From Betaproteobacteria bacterium (GTDB taxonomy: Bacteria; Pseudomonadota; Gammaproteobacteria; Burkholderiales; SG8-39), in contig JAOUFA010000003.1 of assembly GCA_029858545.1 (NCBI GenBank), forward strand, positions 1 through 35,448: a stretch of 35,448 bases of DNA, read 5' to 3'. The position numbers and the translations under genes are program-made. This document shows positions 27,733 through 35,448 of this stretch, piece after piece. Position 1 is the first letter of the stretch, and each line of letters opens with the position of its first letter. The notes under the pieces are model-generated. The model made no database searches. It was not told where the DNA came from and saw only the letters and a program-made list of their open reading frames with translations.

Positions 27733-29994
27733 ATGATCGCCCAGGAACTCGAAGTCAGCCTTCATATGGCGTTCGTCGAGGCGCGCCAGAAGCGCCACGA
27801 ATTCATCACCGTCGAGCACCTGTTGCTCGCCCTGCTGGACAATCCCACCGCCGCCGAGGTGTTGCGCGCCTGCGGTGCCAACCTCGATGAACTTCGCAAG
27901 AATCTCACACAGCACATCGCCGAGCAGACCCCGCGCATCGCCGCCGACCGCGAGGTCGACACCCAACCCACGCTCGGTTTTCAACGCGTGATCCAGCGCG
28001 CGATCCTGCACGTGCAATCCTCCGGCAAGAAGGAGGTCACCGGCGCCAACGTTCTGGTCGCGATTTTCGGCGAAAAGGACTCGCACGCCGTTTATTTCCT
28101 CCAGCAGCAGGGCATCACTCGGCTCGATGTCGTGAATTTCATTTCTCACGGCATCACCAAGACGCCGCAGCCGGCATCCGGGAAGTCCGAGCAGGACCAC
28201 GAGCAGGAAGGCCAGACCGACGCCTCGAACAGTCCGCTCGACAATTTCACCCAGAACCTCAACACGCTCGCGCTCGCCGGAAAAATCGATCCGCTCATCG
28301 GGCGCGACAGAGAACTCGAACGCGTGATTCAGACGCTGTGCCGCCGGCGCAAGAACAATCCACTGCTCGTCGGCGAGGCGGGGGTTGGGAAGACCGCGAT
28401 CGCGGAAGGACTCGCACGGCGTATCGTCGAGGCAAATGTTCCTGAATTACTCGGCAAGAGCACGGTATACGCGCTCGACATGGGCGCGCTGCTTGCCGGG
28501 ACGAAGTACCGCGGCGATTTCGAGCAGCGACTCAAGGCGGTGCTCAAGCAGCTTGCCGACAATCCCAATGCGATCCTGTTCATCGATGAGATCCATACGG
28601 TGATCGGCGCGGGCGCGGCTTCGGGCGGTACGCTCGACGCGTCCAACCTGCTCAAGCCCGTGCTATCCACCGGCCAGCTGAAATGTATCGGCGCGACAAC
28701 CTATAACGAATACCGCGGCGTGTTCGAGAAAGACCACGCCCTGTCGCGGCGGTTCCAGAAGATCGATGTGACCGAACCGTCGGTCGAGGAGACGGTCCAG
28801 ATCCTCAAGGGATTGAAGACGCGTTTCGAGGCTCATCACAGCGTAAAGTACACCGCCAACGCGCTCACCACCGCCGCCGAGCTCTCGGCGCGCTACATCA
28901 ATGATCGCCATCTTCCGGACAAGGCAATCGACGTGATCGACGAGGCGGGCGCCGCGCAGCGCATCGCTCCCAAGGGCAAGCAAAAGAAAGTGATCGGCAA
29001 GACGGAGATCGAGGAGATCATCGCCAAGATCGCGCGCATCCCGCCGCGCACCGTATCGACCGACGACCGCAGCGCGCTCGCCAACCTCGACCGCGATCTC
29101 AGGGCGGTCGTGTTCGGGCAGGACAAGGCGATCGAGGCGCTCGCCAGCGCGATCAAGATGGCGCGCAGCGGCCTGGGCAACCCGCAGAAACCCATCGGCT
29201 CGTTCCTGTTCAGCGGACCGACCGGGGTCGGCAAGACCGAGGTGGCCCGTCAACTTGCCTATTGCATGGGTATCGAGCTGATTCGCTTCGACATGTCGGA
29301 GTACATGGAACGGCACGCCGTAAGCCGGCTGATCGGCGCACCACCGGGATACGTGGGCTTCGATCAGGGCGGATTGCTCACCGAGGCGATCACCAAGAAG
29401 CCTTACGCAGTGCTGTTGCTCGACGAAATCGAGAAGGCCCACCCGGACATCTTCAACATCCTGCTCCAGGTCATGGACCATGGCACGCTCACCGACAACA
29501 ACGGCCGCAAGGCCGATTTCCGCAACGTGGTGATCGTGATGACCACCAACGCGGGGGCCGAGTCGCTGTCGAAGAACTCGATGGGGTTCACCGCGACGCG
29601 CCAGGTCGGCGACGAAATGGAGTCGATCAAACGCATGTTTACGCCGGAATTCCGAAACCGGCTGGATGCGATCATTTCCTTCGGCTCGCTCGACCACGAC
29701 ATCATTCTGCGCGTGGTGGACAAGTTCCTGATGCAGCTCGAGGAGCAGCTCCAGGAGAAGAAGGTCGAGGCACACTTCACCGCGCTTCTCAAGGAACACC
29801 TCGCGAAGAAGGGTTTCGACCCGCTGATGGGCGCTCGCCCGATGGCGAGACTCATCCAGGACACGATACGCCGCGCGCTCGCCGACGAACTGCTGTTCGG
29901 CAAGCTGCAGCATGGCGGCAAGGTCACCATTGATCTGGGCGACGACGAGAAGATCATTCTCAGGTACGAAAAGGAAGCTGAGCCCGTCGCCTGA
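27733..29994 (+). CDS. clpA: ATP-dependent Clp protease ATP-binding subunit ClpA
   Basis: Clp N domain, Walker A GEAGVGKTAIAEGLA and GPTGVGKTEVARQLA, C-terminal D2-small domain. Confidence 0.97.
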   Translation: MIAQELEVSLHMAFVEARQKRHEFITVEHLLLALLDNPTAAEVLRACGANLDELRKNLTQHIAEQTPRIAADREVDTQPTLGFQRVIQRAILHVQSSGKKEVTGANVLVAIFGEKDSHAVYFLQQQGITRLDVVNFISHGITKTPQPASGKSEQDHEQEGQTDASNSPLDNFTQNLNTLALAGKIDPLIGRDRELERVIQTLCRRRKNNPLLVGEAGVGKTAIAEGLARRIVEANVPELLGKSTVYALDMGALLAGTKYRGDFEQRLKAVLKQLADNPNAILFIDEIHTVIGAGAASGGTLDASNLLKPVLSTGQLKCIGATTYNEYRGVFEKDHALSRRFQKIDVTEPSVEETVQILKGLKTRFEAHHSVKYTANALTTAAELSARYINDRHLPDKAIDVIDEAGAAQRIAPKGKQKKVIGKTEIEEIIAKIARIPPRTVSTDDRSALANLDRDLRAVVFGQDKAIEALASAIKMARSGLGNPQKPIGSFLFSGPTGVGKTEVARQLAYCMGIELIRFDMSEYMERHAVSRLIGAPPGYVGFDQGGLLTEAITKKPYAVLLLDEIEKAHPDIFNILLQVMDHGTLTDNNGRKADFRNVVIVMTTNAGAESLSKNSMGFTATRQVGDEMESIKRMFTPEFRNRLDAIISFGSLDHDIILRVVDKFLMQLEEQLQEKKVEAHFTALLKEHLAKKGFDPLMGARPMARLIQDTIRRALADELLFGKLQHGGKVTIDLGDDEKIILRYEKEAEPVA

Positions 29995-30152
29995 CGGGTG
30001 GTCGTCGGGCCGGTCGACACGGCACGCCCGGCTTGAGGGACTTCGCGTCCCAGGCGTCACATTCCTCCTCCTTGACGCCACCTATGCGCGGCGGCAGAAT
30101 CCCGCGCAGTTGCGCGAGCTTTCGTTTGTCAACTCTCTGGGAGGAGGTTTTC

Positions 30153-30452
30153 ATGCGTACGCCTATTTTGTTCGCCGCCTGCTGGCTGGCTTTGCCGTTG
30201 AGCGCTTTCGGTCAAGATGCCTTCCAGGGTCGCAATCTCGGCGCTGCCTGCGCCATGTGTCACGGTACGGAAGGTCGCAGCGCCGGCGGCAATGAACCCC
30301 TCGCCGGCATGCCCAAGGAAGACCTCGTTAGGAAGGTCAACGAATTCCGCAGCGGCGCGAAGCCCGCGACGGTGATGCACCAGATCTCGAAGGGCTACAG
30401 TGATACCGAGATCGAAGCTATCGCGGCGTATTTCGCCGCGCAGAAGAGATAG
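30153..30452 (+). CDS. Periplasmic monoheme class I cytochrome c
   Basis: Signal peptide MRTPILFAACWLALPLSAFGQ, then CAMCHG heme motif, GNEPLAGMPKEDLVRKVNEFRSG...MHQISKGYSDTEIEAIAAYFA; SD ggaggag upstream. Confidence 0.92.
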   Translation: MRTPILFAACWLALPLSAFGQDAFQGRNLGAACAMCHGTEGRSAGGNEPLAGMPKEDLVRKVNEFRSGAKPATVMHQISKGYSDTEIEAIAAYFAAQKR

Positions 30453-30461
30453 GGGGACGCC

Positions 30462-31730
30462 ATGGATACATTTGACCGACGCGAATTCCTCCGACTGACC
30501 GGCGCAACGGCCGTACTGTCGCTCGCGGGCTGTGCGACCACCGCAGGCGGCAAGGCGCGCGTAGTGGTCATTGGCGGCGGCTTTGGCGGTGCGACTGCGG
30601 CGAAATATATCCGCATATGGGATCCGAGCATCGAGGTCGTCATGATCGAGCGTGCCGGCCTCTTCACGTCTTGTCCGATATCGAACCTTGTCATCGGCGG
30701 GTTCAAATCGATGCAGGATATCGAGCGCCGTTACGACCGACTGGGCAATTACGGGGTAAAGGTCGTGCACGACGAAGCGCTCGCAGTGGACAGTGCCAAG
30801 AAGATTGTCAAACTGCAACGGGGCGGCGACCTCCGCTACGACCGGCTCATCGTATCTCCCGGCATAGACTTCAATTTCAGCGAGATCGCCGGTTTTGAGG
30901 GGGCCATGAATTCAGGCGAGGTATTGCACGCATGGAAGGCCGGTCCGCAGACCGTGGCGCTGCGCAAACAACTCGAAGCGATGCGTGACGGCGGGGTGTA
31001 TGTACTGTCCGTGCCGCTCGCCCCCTACCGTTGCCCGCCAGGACCCTACGAGCGCGCGAGCATGGTCGCCGCCTACTTCAAGCAGGCTAAGCCGCGCTCA
31101 AAGATAATGATTCTCGATGCCAATCCCGATGTCACGTCAAAAGGGCCGCTATTCAAGAAAGCCTGGGCCGAGCTCTATCCCGGCATGATCGAGTATCGCG
31201 GCAATTCCAAGGCGATCGGCGTCGACGCGAAGACCGGCACGGTAAAACTGGAGGTCGAAGACGTAAAGGGCGATGTGCTCAACATCGTACCGCCACAGCG
31301 CGCGGGCGACATCGCGGTCAAGGCGGGCCTGGTCACGACCAACAACCGCTGGTGCGCGGTCGACTGGATAACGCTGGAATCGAAGGCGGTAAAGGACGTC
31401 CATGTGCTGGGCGACGCCACGCTCTCCGCGCCAGGCATGCCCAAGTCCGGCAGCATGGCCAACAACCAGGCCAAGCTCTGCGCTGCTGCGATCGTCGACT
31501 TGATCAACGGACGGAGCACCGATCCGAATCACAAGATCATCAACACTTGCTACAGCTTCGTGTCGCGCGATGAGGTGGTGCATGTCGCATCGGTGCACCA
31601 GTGGGACGCCGGGCAGCAGGCCCTGATCCCGGTCAAGGGTGCGGGCGGAGTATCGAGCGCGCGCAATGAACTTGAATCCAAGTATGCGCTCGCGTGGGCG
31701 CAAAACATCTGGACGGACGTACTCGGATAG
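30462..31730 (+). CDS. fccB: Flavocytochrome c sulfide dehydrogenase flavoprotein subunit (FccB/SoxF-like)
   Basis: RREFLRLTGATAVLSLAGC Tat-type leader; VVVIGGGFGGATAAKYIRIWDPSIEVVMIERAGLFTSCPISNLVIGG; VHVLGDATLSAPGMPKSGSMANNQAKLCAAAI; C-terminal FCSD domain. Confidence 0.92.
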   Translation: MDTFDRREFLRLTGATAVLSLAGCATTAGGKARVVVIGGGFGGATAAKYIRIWDPSIEVVMIERAGLFTSCPISNLVIGGFKSMQDIERRYDRLGNYGVKVVHDEALAVDSAKKIVKLQRGGDLRYDRLIVSPGIDFNFSEIAGFEGAMNSGEVLHAWKAGPQTVALRKQLEAMRDGGVYVLSVPLAPYRCPPGPYERASMVAAYFKQAKPRSKIMILDANPDVTSKGPLFKKAWAELYPGMIEYRGNSKAIGVDAKTGTVKLEVEDVKGDVLNIVPPQRAGDIAVKAGLVTTNNRWCAVDWITLESKAVKDVHVLGDATLSAPGMPKSGSMANNQAKLCAAAIVDLINGRSTDPNHKIINTCYSFVSRDEVVHVASVHQWDAGQQALIPVKGAGGVSSARNELESKYALAWAQNIWTDVLG

Positions 31731-31754
31731 ACCGTCCGAAATCCGCCGGATGCC

Positions 31755-31782
31755 TGCCCCGCCTCGCGCGGGGCATTTTTTT
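31755..31782 (+). terminator. Intrinsic terminator after fccB
   Basis: tgccccgcctcgcgcggggcattttttt: GC stem-loop followed by T-run. Confidence 0.88.
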
Positions 31783-31792
31783 CGCCATTTCC

Positions 31793-32482
31793 CTAGTCGA
31801 GCGTACTGAGATACTCCGCCACAGCGCGAATCTCCTGCTCGACCATCTTCGCGGCGATGTCGTGCATCGCGGCATCCCCTTCGAGCTGCCGCCGTGCACC
31901 GAAGTTCTTCAGCCGCGCCACAATATAGGCGGCCACCTGCCCCGCCAGGCGGGGGAGCGTTTCCGAGCCGTGCGCATTCGCGCCGTGACACCCGGCGCAG
32001 GCGATCACCTGCGCCGCCGCGCTGCCGCGCGCGTAGATCGCCGCGCCACGGGCAATCAGTTGCGCGTCCGCCGACACATGCCCGCGCACCTCCTGCATGC
32101 TGAAGTACAGACCGAGCGCACGCATATCCTCGAACGTCAGATCGCCCACCATCGGTCGCATCGCACTCGATTCCCGCTCACCGCTCTGTATCTTGGCAAG
32201 CTGCTTGGCGATGTACTGTGCGTTCTGCCCGGCAAGCCGCGGCGACAGTTCGCTCGCCGCCTCGCCCAGCATGCCATGACAGAGAAAGCAGCGCCCCGCG
32301 ACGATCTTCTTCGCGCGCGCAAGGGCAGCCGCCCCTTCGGCCTGCGCTTCCGCGGGCAGCCACGCGACGCTGAGCAGCAGCGCGAGGATATTGAGGATGC
32401 GCCCGACCGCGGCTCGGCAAATCTTCAAAACGTCTGCCGAAGGTCGCGCAACCAATGCCGTCACGGCGGATGTCGAAGACAT
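31793..32482 (-). CDS. Diheme cytochrome c (c4-like)
   Basis: Two heme motifs CFLCHG and CAGCHG; SPRLAGQNAQYIAKQLAKIQSGER...PRLAGQVAAYIVARLKNF; the true start may lie downstream of 32482. Confidence 0.88.
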   Translation of the reverse strand: MSSTSAVTALVARPSADVLKICRAAVGRILNILALLLSVAWLPAEAQAEGAAALARAKKIVAGRCFLCHGMLGEAASELSPRLAGQNAQYIAKQLAKIQSGERESSAMRPMVGDLTFEDMRALGLYFSMQEVRGHVSADAQLIARGAAIYARGSAAAQVIACAGCHGANAHGSETLPRLAGQVAAYIVARLKNFGARRQLEGDAAMHDIAAKMVEQEIRAVAEYLSTLD

Positions 32483-32485
32483 CGA

Positions 32486-32932
32486 TCAGCGTCCCGTACT
32501 CCCGAAGCCGGCCTCGCCCCGATGAGATGTGGTGAACTCGTCGACCACCTGGAATTCGACCTGCACCACCGGCAGCACGACAAGTTGCGCGATGCGCTCC
32601 ATGGGCTGGATGGTAAACGCCGCGCGCCCCCGGTTCCAGACCGAAATCAGCAACTGCCCCTGGTAGTCGGAATCGATCAGCCCAACGAGGTTTCCGAGCA
32701 CGATGCCGTGCTTGGCGCCCAGCCCCGAGCGGGGCAGCACTACTGCGGCATAGCGCGGATCTCCGATGTGGATCGCGATCCCCGATGGCACGAGTTGACT
32801 GTCGCCGGGCTCCAGCACGAGCGGCACGTCGACACAGGCCCGCAGATCGAGTCCCGCCGCGCCGCGCGTCGCGTAATGGGGCATGTCATGGCGCACCCTC
32901 GGATCGAGAATCTTGATCTGGAGCTTGTGCAT
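32486..32932 (-). CDS. dut: dUTP diphosphatase
   Basis: [61 protein letters not shown] motifs. Confidence 0.97.
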   Translation of the reverse strand: MHKLQIKILDPRVRHDMPHYATRGAAGLDLRACVDVPLVLEPGDSQLVPSGIAIHIGDPRYAAVVLPRSGLGAKHGIVLGNLVGLIDSDYQGQLLISVWNRGRAAFTIQPMERIAQLVVLPVVQVEFQVVDEFTTSHRGEAGFGSTGR

Positions 32933-32984
32933 GGGAGATGTGCCTTTCGGTACGCGCGGCGAACCGAAGGCTCGCCGCGCAGGG

Positions 32985-34178
32985 TTATTTCACGTCCAGC
33001 ATTGCCGCGATGTGCTCGACCAGCCGCCTCGCAAGCTCGCCCTTCGCCCCCCTGCCGAGCGGATGGGCACCGCGATCGTCGAACAGCGTAATGCTGTTGT
33101 CATCCGCGCCAAGCGCTTCGTGGACGAGATTCGCGGCAAGCAGGGGAATCCTCTTCTTCGCACGTTTTTCCATCGCATGCTCGGCGAGATTCTCGCTCTC
33201 CGCGGCAAACCCGACGCAAAATGGCGGACGCGGCCGTGCGGCGACCCAGGCGAGAATATCCGGGTTCTCCTCCAGATCGAGGGTCAACGCGCGTTGATTG
33301 CCCTTCTTGATCTTTTGCGTCGCGGGCCTCTTCACGCGGTAGTCCGCCACCGCCGCGACCGAGATGAAGATGTCGCAATCGGGGACCGCGTTCTGCACCG
33401 CCGCAAACATCTCCTCCGCGGTGCGCACATTGATGCGGATCACGCCCGCCGGGCCATCCAGCGAGACGGGACCGGCGACAAGCGTCACTCGTGCACCGGC
33501 GTCGCGCGCGGCGCGCGCCACCGCAAATCCCATCTTTCCCGAACTGGAATTGGTGATCACTCGTACCGGATCGATCGGCTCCTCGGTCGGTCCGGCGGTG
33601 ATCAACACACGCCTGCCTTGCAGCAACCGGGGAGCGAAGAATCCTTGTATCAGGTCGAAAATTTCGCCTGCCTCCAGCATGCGTCCCATGCCGGTCTCGC
33701 CGCAGGCCTGGTCACCGTCGGCCGGACCCGCGAAGATCACTCCATCGTCCCGTAACGCCGCGACATTTCTCTGCGTCGCCGGATTGCGCCACATCTCGAC
33801 GTTCATCGCGGGCGCGAGCATCAGCGCGCAGCGCCGCGCGCTGCACAGCGTGCTGAGCAAGTCGCCGGCCAACCCCCCCGCGAGCTTGCCGATGAAATCC
33901 GCCGACGCCGGCGCGATCACGATCAACTCGCGATCGCGCGAGAGTTCGATATGAGCCATATTGTCGGGGATGCGCGGGTCCCAGAGATCGGTATACACCG
34001 GCTGACCGGAGAGCGCCTGCATGGTCACCGGCGTCACAAAACGCGTACCCGCCTCGGTCATCGCGACCCGCAGGTCAACGCCCGATTTGACCAGCAGGCG
34101 GGCGAGGTCGGCCGCTTTATAGGCCGCCACGCCGCCGGTAATTCCCAGCAGTACCCGCCTGCCTCCGACCCCTGTCAT
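32985..34178 (-). CDS. coaBC: Bifunctional phosphopantothenoylcysteine decarboxylase/phosphopantothenate-cysteine ligase
   Basis: [72 protein letters not shown]. Confidence 0.97.
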   Translation of the reverse strand: MTGVGGRRVLLGITGGVAAYKAADLARLLVKSGVDLRVAMTEAGTRFVTPVTMQALSGQPVYTDLWDPRIPDNMAHIELSRDRELIVIAPASADFIGKLAGGLAGDLLSTLCSARRCALMLAPAMNVEMWRNPATQRNVAALRDDGVIFAGPADGDQACGETGMGRMLEAGEIFDLIQGFFAPRLLQGRRVLITAGPTEEPIDPVRVITNSSSGKMGFAVARAARDAGARVTLVAGPVSLDGPAGVIRINVRTAEEMFAAVQNAVPDCDIFISVAAVADYRVKRPATQKIKKGNQRALTLDLEENPDILAWVAARPRPPFCVGFAAESENLAEHAMEKRAKKRIPLLAANLVHEALGADDNSITLFDDRGAHPLGRGAKGELARRLVEHIAAMLDVK

Positions 34179-34321
34179 CCCGTTGCCCGCCCAGCGCGTT
34201 GGAAACCAAGTCTGATTCTAGCAGTGCCCGCGCAATGAGCACGGCGGCCTCGTGGGTATGGGACGATTCAAGAAGACGTCGCCCCGCTCCGCTGGCCGCT
34301 TTACCCCGGGGTGCCTGGACC

Positions 34322-34996
34322 ATGCCGATAACGAGTTGGCCGCTTGCCGAAAGGCCACGCGAGCGCCTGCTTGCGCAGGGGCCCGCGGGCCTCACCGACG
34401 CGGAACTGATCGCCGTTTGCCTGCGCACCGGGATCCAGGGCAAAAGCGCGGTCGATCTGGCGCGCGACCTGATTACCCGCTTCGGGGGATTGTCGGGCCT
34501 GCTTGCCGCCGACCGCACGGCCTTCCGCGGCATGAGAGGTCTGGGCAACGCCAAGGCCGCCCAGCTGATAGCGATCATCGAACTCGCGCGTCGCAGCCTT
34601 GGCGAGCGCCTGCGCGAATCCGATGCGCTCACCTCGCCTGGCGCAGTGCGCGACTACCTGCGCCTCACCCTCGCCGCACGAGAACATGAGGTATTCCTCG
34701 TGCTTTTCATGGACGCTCAACACCGCGTAACGGGCGCCGAAGAACTGTTTCGCGGAACGCTGACGCAAACCAGCGTCTATCCGCGCGAGATCGTCAAGGC
34801 TGCGCTGAAGGCCAATGCCGCGGCGGTAATCTTCGCGCACAACCATCCCTCGGGCGTGGCCCAGCCGAGCCAGGCCGACGAGTTGTTGACCCGCAACCTC
34901 AAGCAGGCGCTCGCCCTGGTGGACGTCAAGGTGCTCGACCATTTCATCGTCGCGGGCAACCAGGCCCTGTCGTTCGCCGAGCGCGGCCTGCTGTGA
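34322..34996 (+). CDS. radC: RadC family (JAB/MPN domain) DNA repair protein
   Basis: [37 protein letters not shown]...[40 protein letters not shown]; this start is preferred over the ORF-track start at 34199. Confidence 0.94.
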   Translation: MPITSWPLAERPRERLLAQGPAGLTDAELIAVCLRTGIQGKSAVDLARDLITRFGGLSGLLAADRTAFRGMRGLGNAKAAQLIAIIELARRSLGERLRESDALTSPGAVRDYLRLTLAAREHEVFLVLFMDAQHRVTGAEELFRGTLTQTSVYPREIVKAALKANAAAVIFAHNHPSGVAQPSQADELLTRNLKQALALVDVKVLDHFIVAGNQALSFAERGLL

Positions 34997-35028
34997 CGCC
35001 CCGGGGAGACCGCCTGCCCCAAACGCTC

Positions 35029-35058
35029 TTGGAAATACCCGCGATTCAAGCGTATAAT
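35029..35058 (+). promoter_or_regulatory. Putative sigma70-type promoter for rpmB-rpmG
   Basis: TTGGAA (35029-35034), 18-nt spacer, TATAAT (35053-35058), 24 nt upstream of the rpmB ATG. Confidence 0.65.
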
Positions 35059-35082
35059 CCAGCCCTTTTCCGCGGAGCGCCT

Positions 35083-35325
35083 ATGCCCCGAGTCTGTGAA
35101 GTCACCGACAAGAAACCGATGAAGGGTCACCTGGTTTCGCACGCCAACAACAAGACCCGCCGCACCTTCCTACCCAACCTGCACTATCGCCGGTTCTGGG
35201 TGGAAAGCGAGAATCGCTGGATTCGCCTGCGCGTTTCCGCAGCCGGTCTGCGCAAGATCGACAAGGTCGGCATCGACATTGTGCTGGCCGAAATTCGTGC
35301 CAAGCGCAAGACCGCCGCAAAGTAA
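35083..35325 (+). CDS. rpmB: 50S ribosomal protein L28
   Basis: [65 protein letters not shown]. Confidence 0.97.
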   Translation: MPRVCEVTDKKPMKGHLVSHANNKTRRTFLPNLHYRRFWVESENRWIRLRVSAAGLRKIDKVGIDIVLAEIRAKRKTAAK

Positions 35326-35337
35326 GGAGAGCCGACC

Positions 35338-35448
35338 ATGCGCGAAAAGATCAAGCTCGAATCGTCCGCCGGGACTGGCCACTTCTACACCACGACCAAG
35401 AATAAGCGCACCACGCCGGACAAGCTCGAGATCAAGAAATTCGATCCG
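35338..35448 (+). CDS. rpmG: 50S ribosomal protein L33 (truncated by window end)
   Basis: [37 protein letters not shown], open to the window edge; directly follows rpmB. Confidence 0.96.
   Translation, partial: MREKIKLESSAGTGHFYTTTKNKRTTPDKLEIKKFDP

Noticed and set aside
1-35448. CRISPR arrays, tRNA/rRNA genes, phage or complete IS elements
   Set aside because: No regularly spaced direct repeats, no cloverleaf/CCA signatures and no transposase or phage proteins were recognised; the 153-bp repeats are kilobases apart and are not a CRISPR array.

Overview
35.4-kb GC-rich window, consistent with a betaproteobacterial chromosome. Left to right it holds: a partial NAD-dependent epimerase (D-erythronate dehydrogenase-like); a GMC oxidoreductase overlapping a solitary xanthine/CO dehydrogenase-type molybdenum subunit; a phosphate-type periplasmic binding protein plus methyl-accepting chemotaxis protein; a truncated SAF-domain oxidoreductase remnant; RidA; a TRAP transporter (fused DctQM + DctP); an HDAC-family deacetylase overlapping a molybdopterin oxidoreductase; a glycolate oxidase locus (glcF // glcE glcD, hyi) interrupted by an opposite-strand membrane/TPR-like gene; a SulP transporter; a PuuD-like membrane protein; a DUF192 protein; a tiny secreted Lys/Ala protein; icd; a cold shock gene; clpS-clpA; a cytochrome c / flavocytochrome c sulfide dehydrogenase pair; a c4-like cytochrome; dut; coaBC; radC; rpmB; rpmG. 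The most interesting unexplained signal is a ~153-bp intergenic repeat present three times, ungapped and in the same orientation, at 4935-5087, 8466-8618 and 12514-12666. It punctuates the accessory gene blocks. Substitutions between copies preserve predicted stems, including one compensatory A-T to G-C pair and three changes that stay paired only as G-U in a plus-strand RNA. One copy lies in a MITE-like structure with ~20-bp inverted ends and abuts a truncated gene. A competing minus-strand coding interpretation of the same repeat is also reported. All calls come from reading the sequence; no database search or folding software was run.
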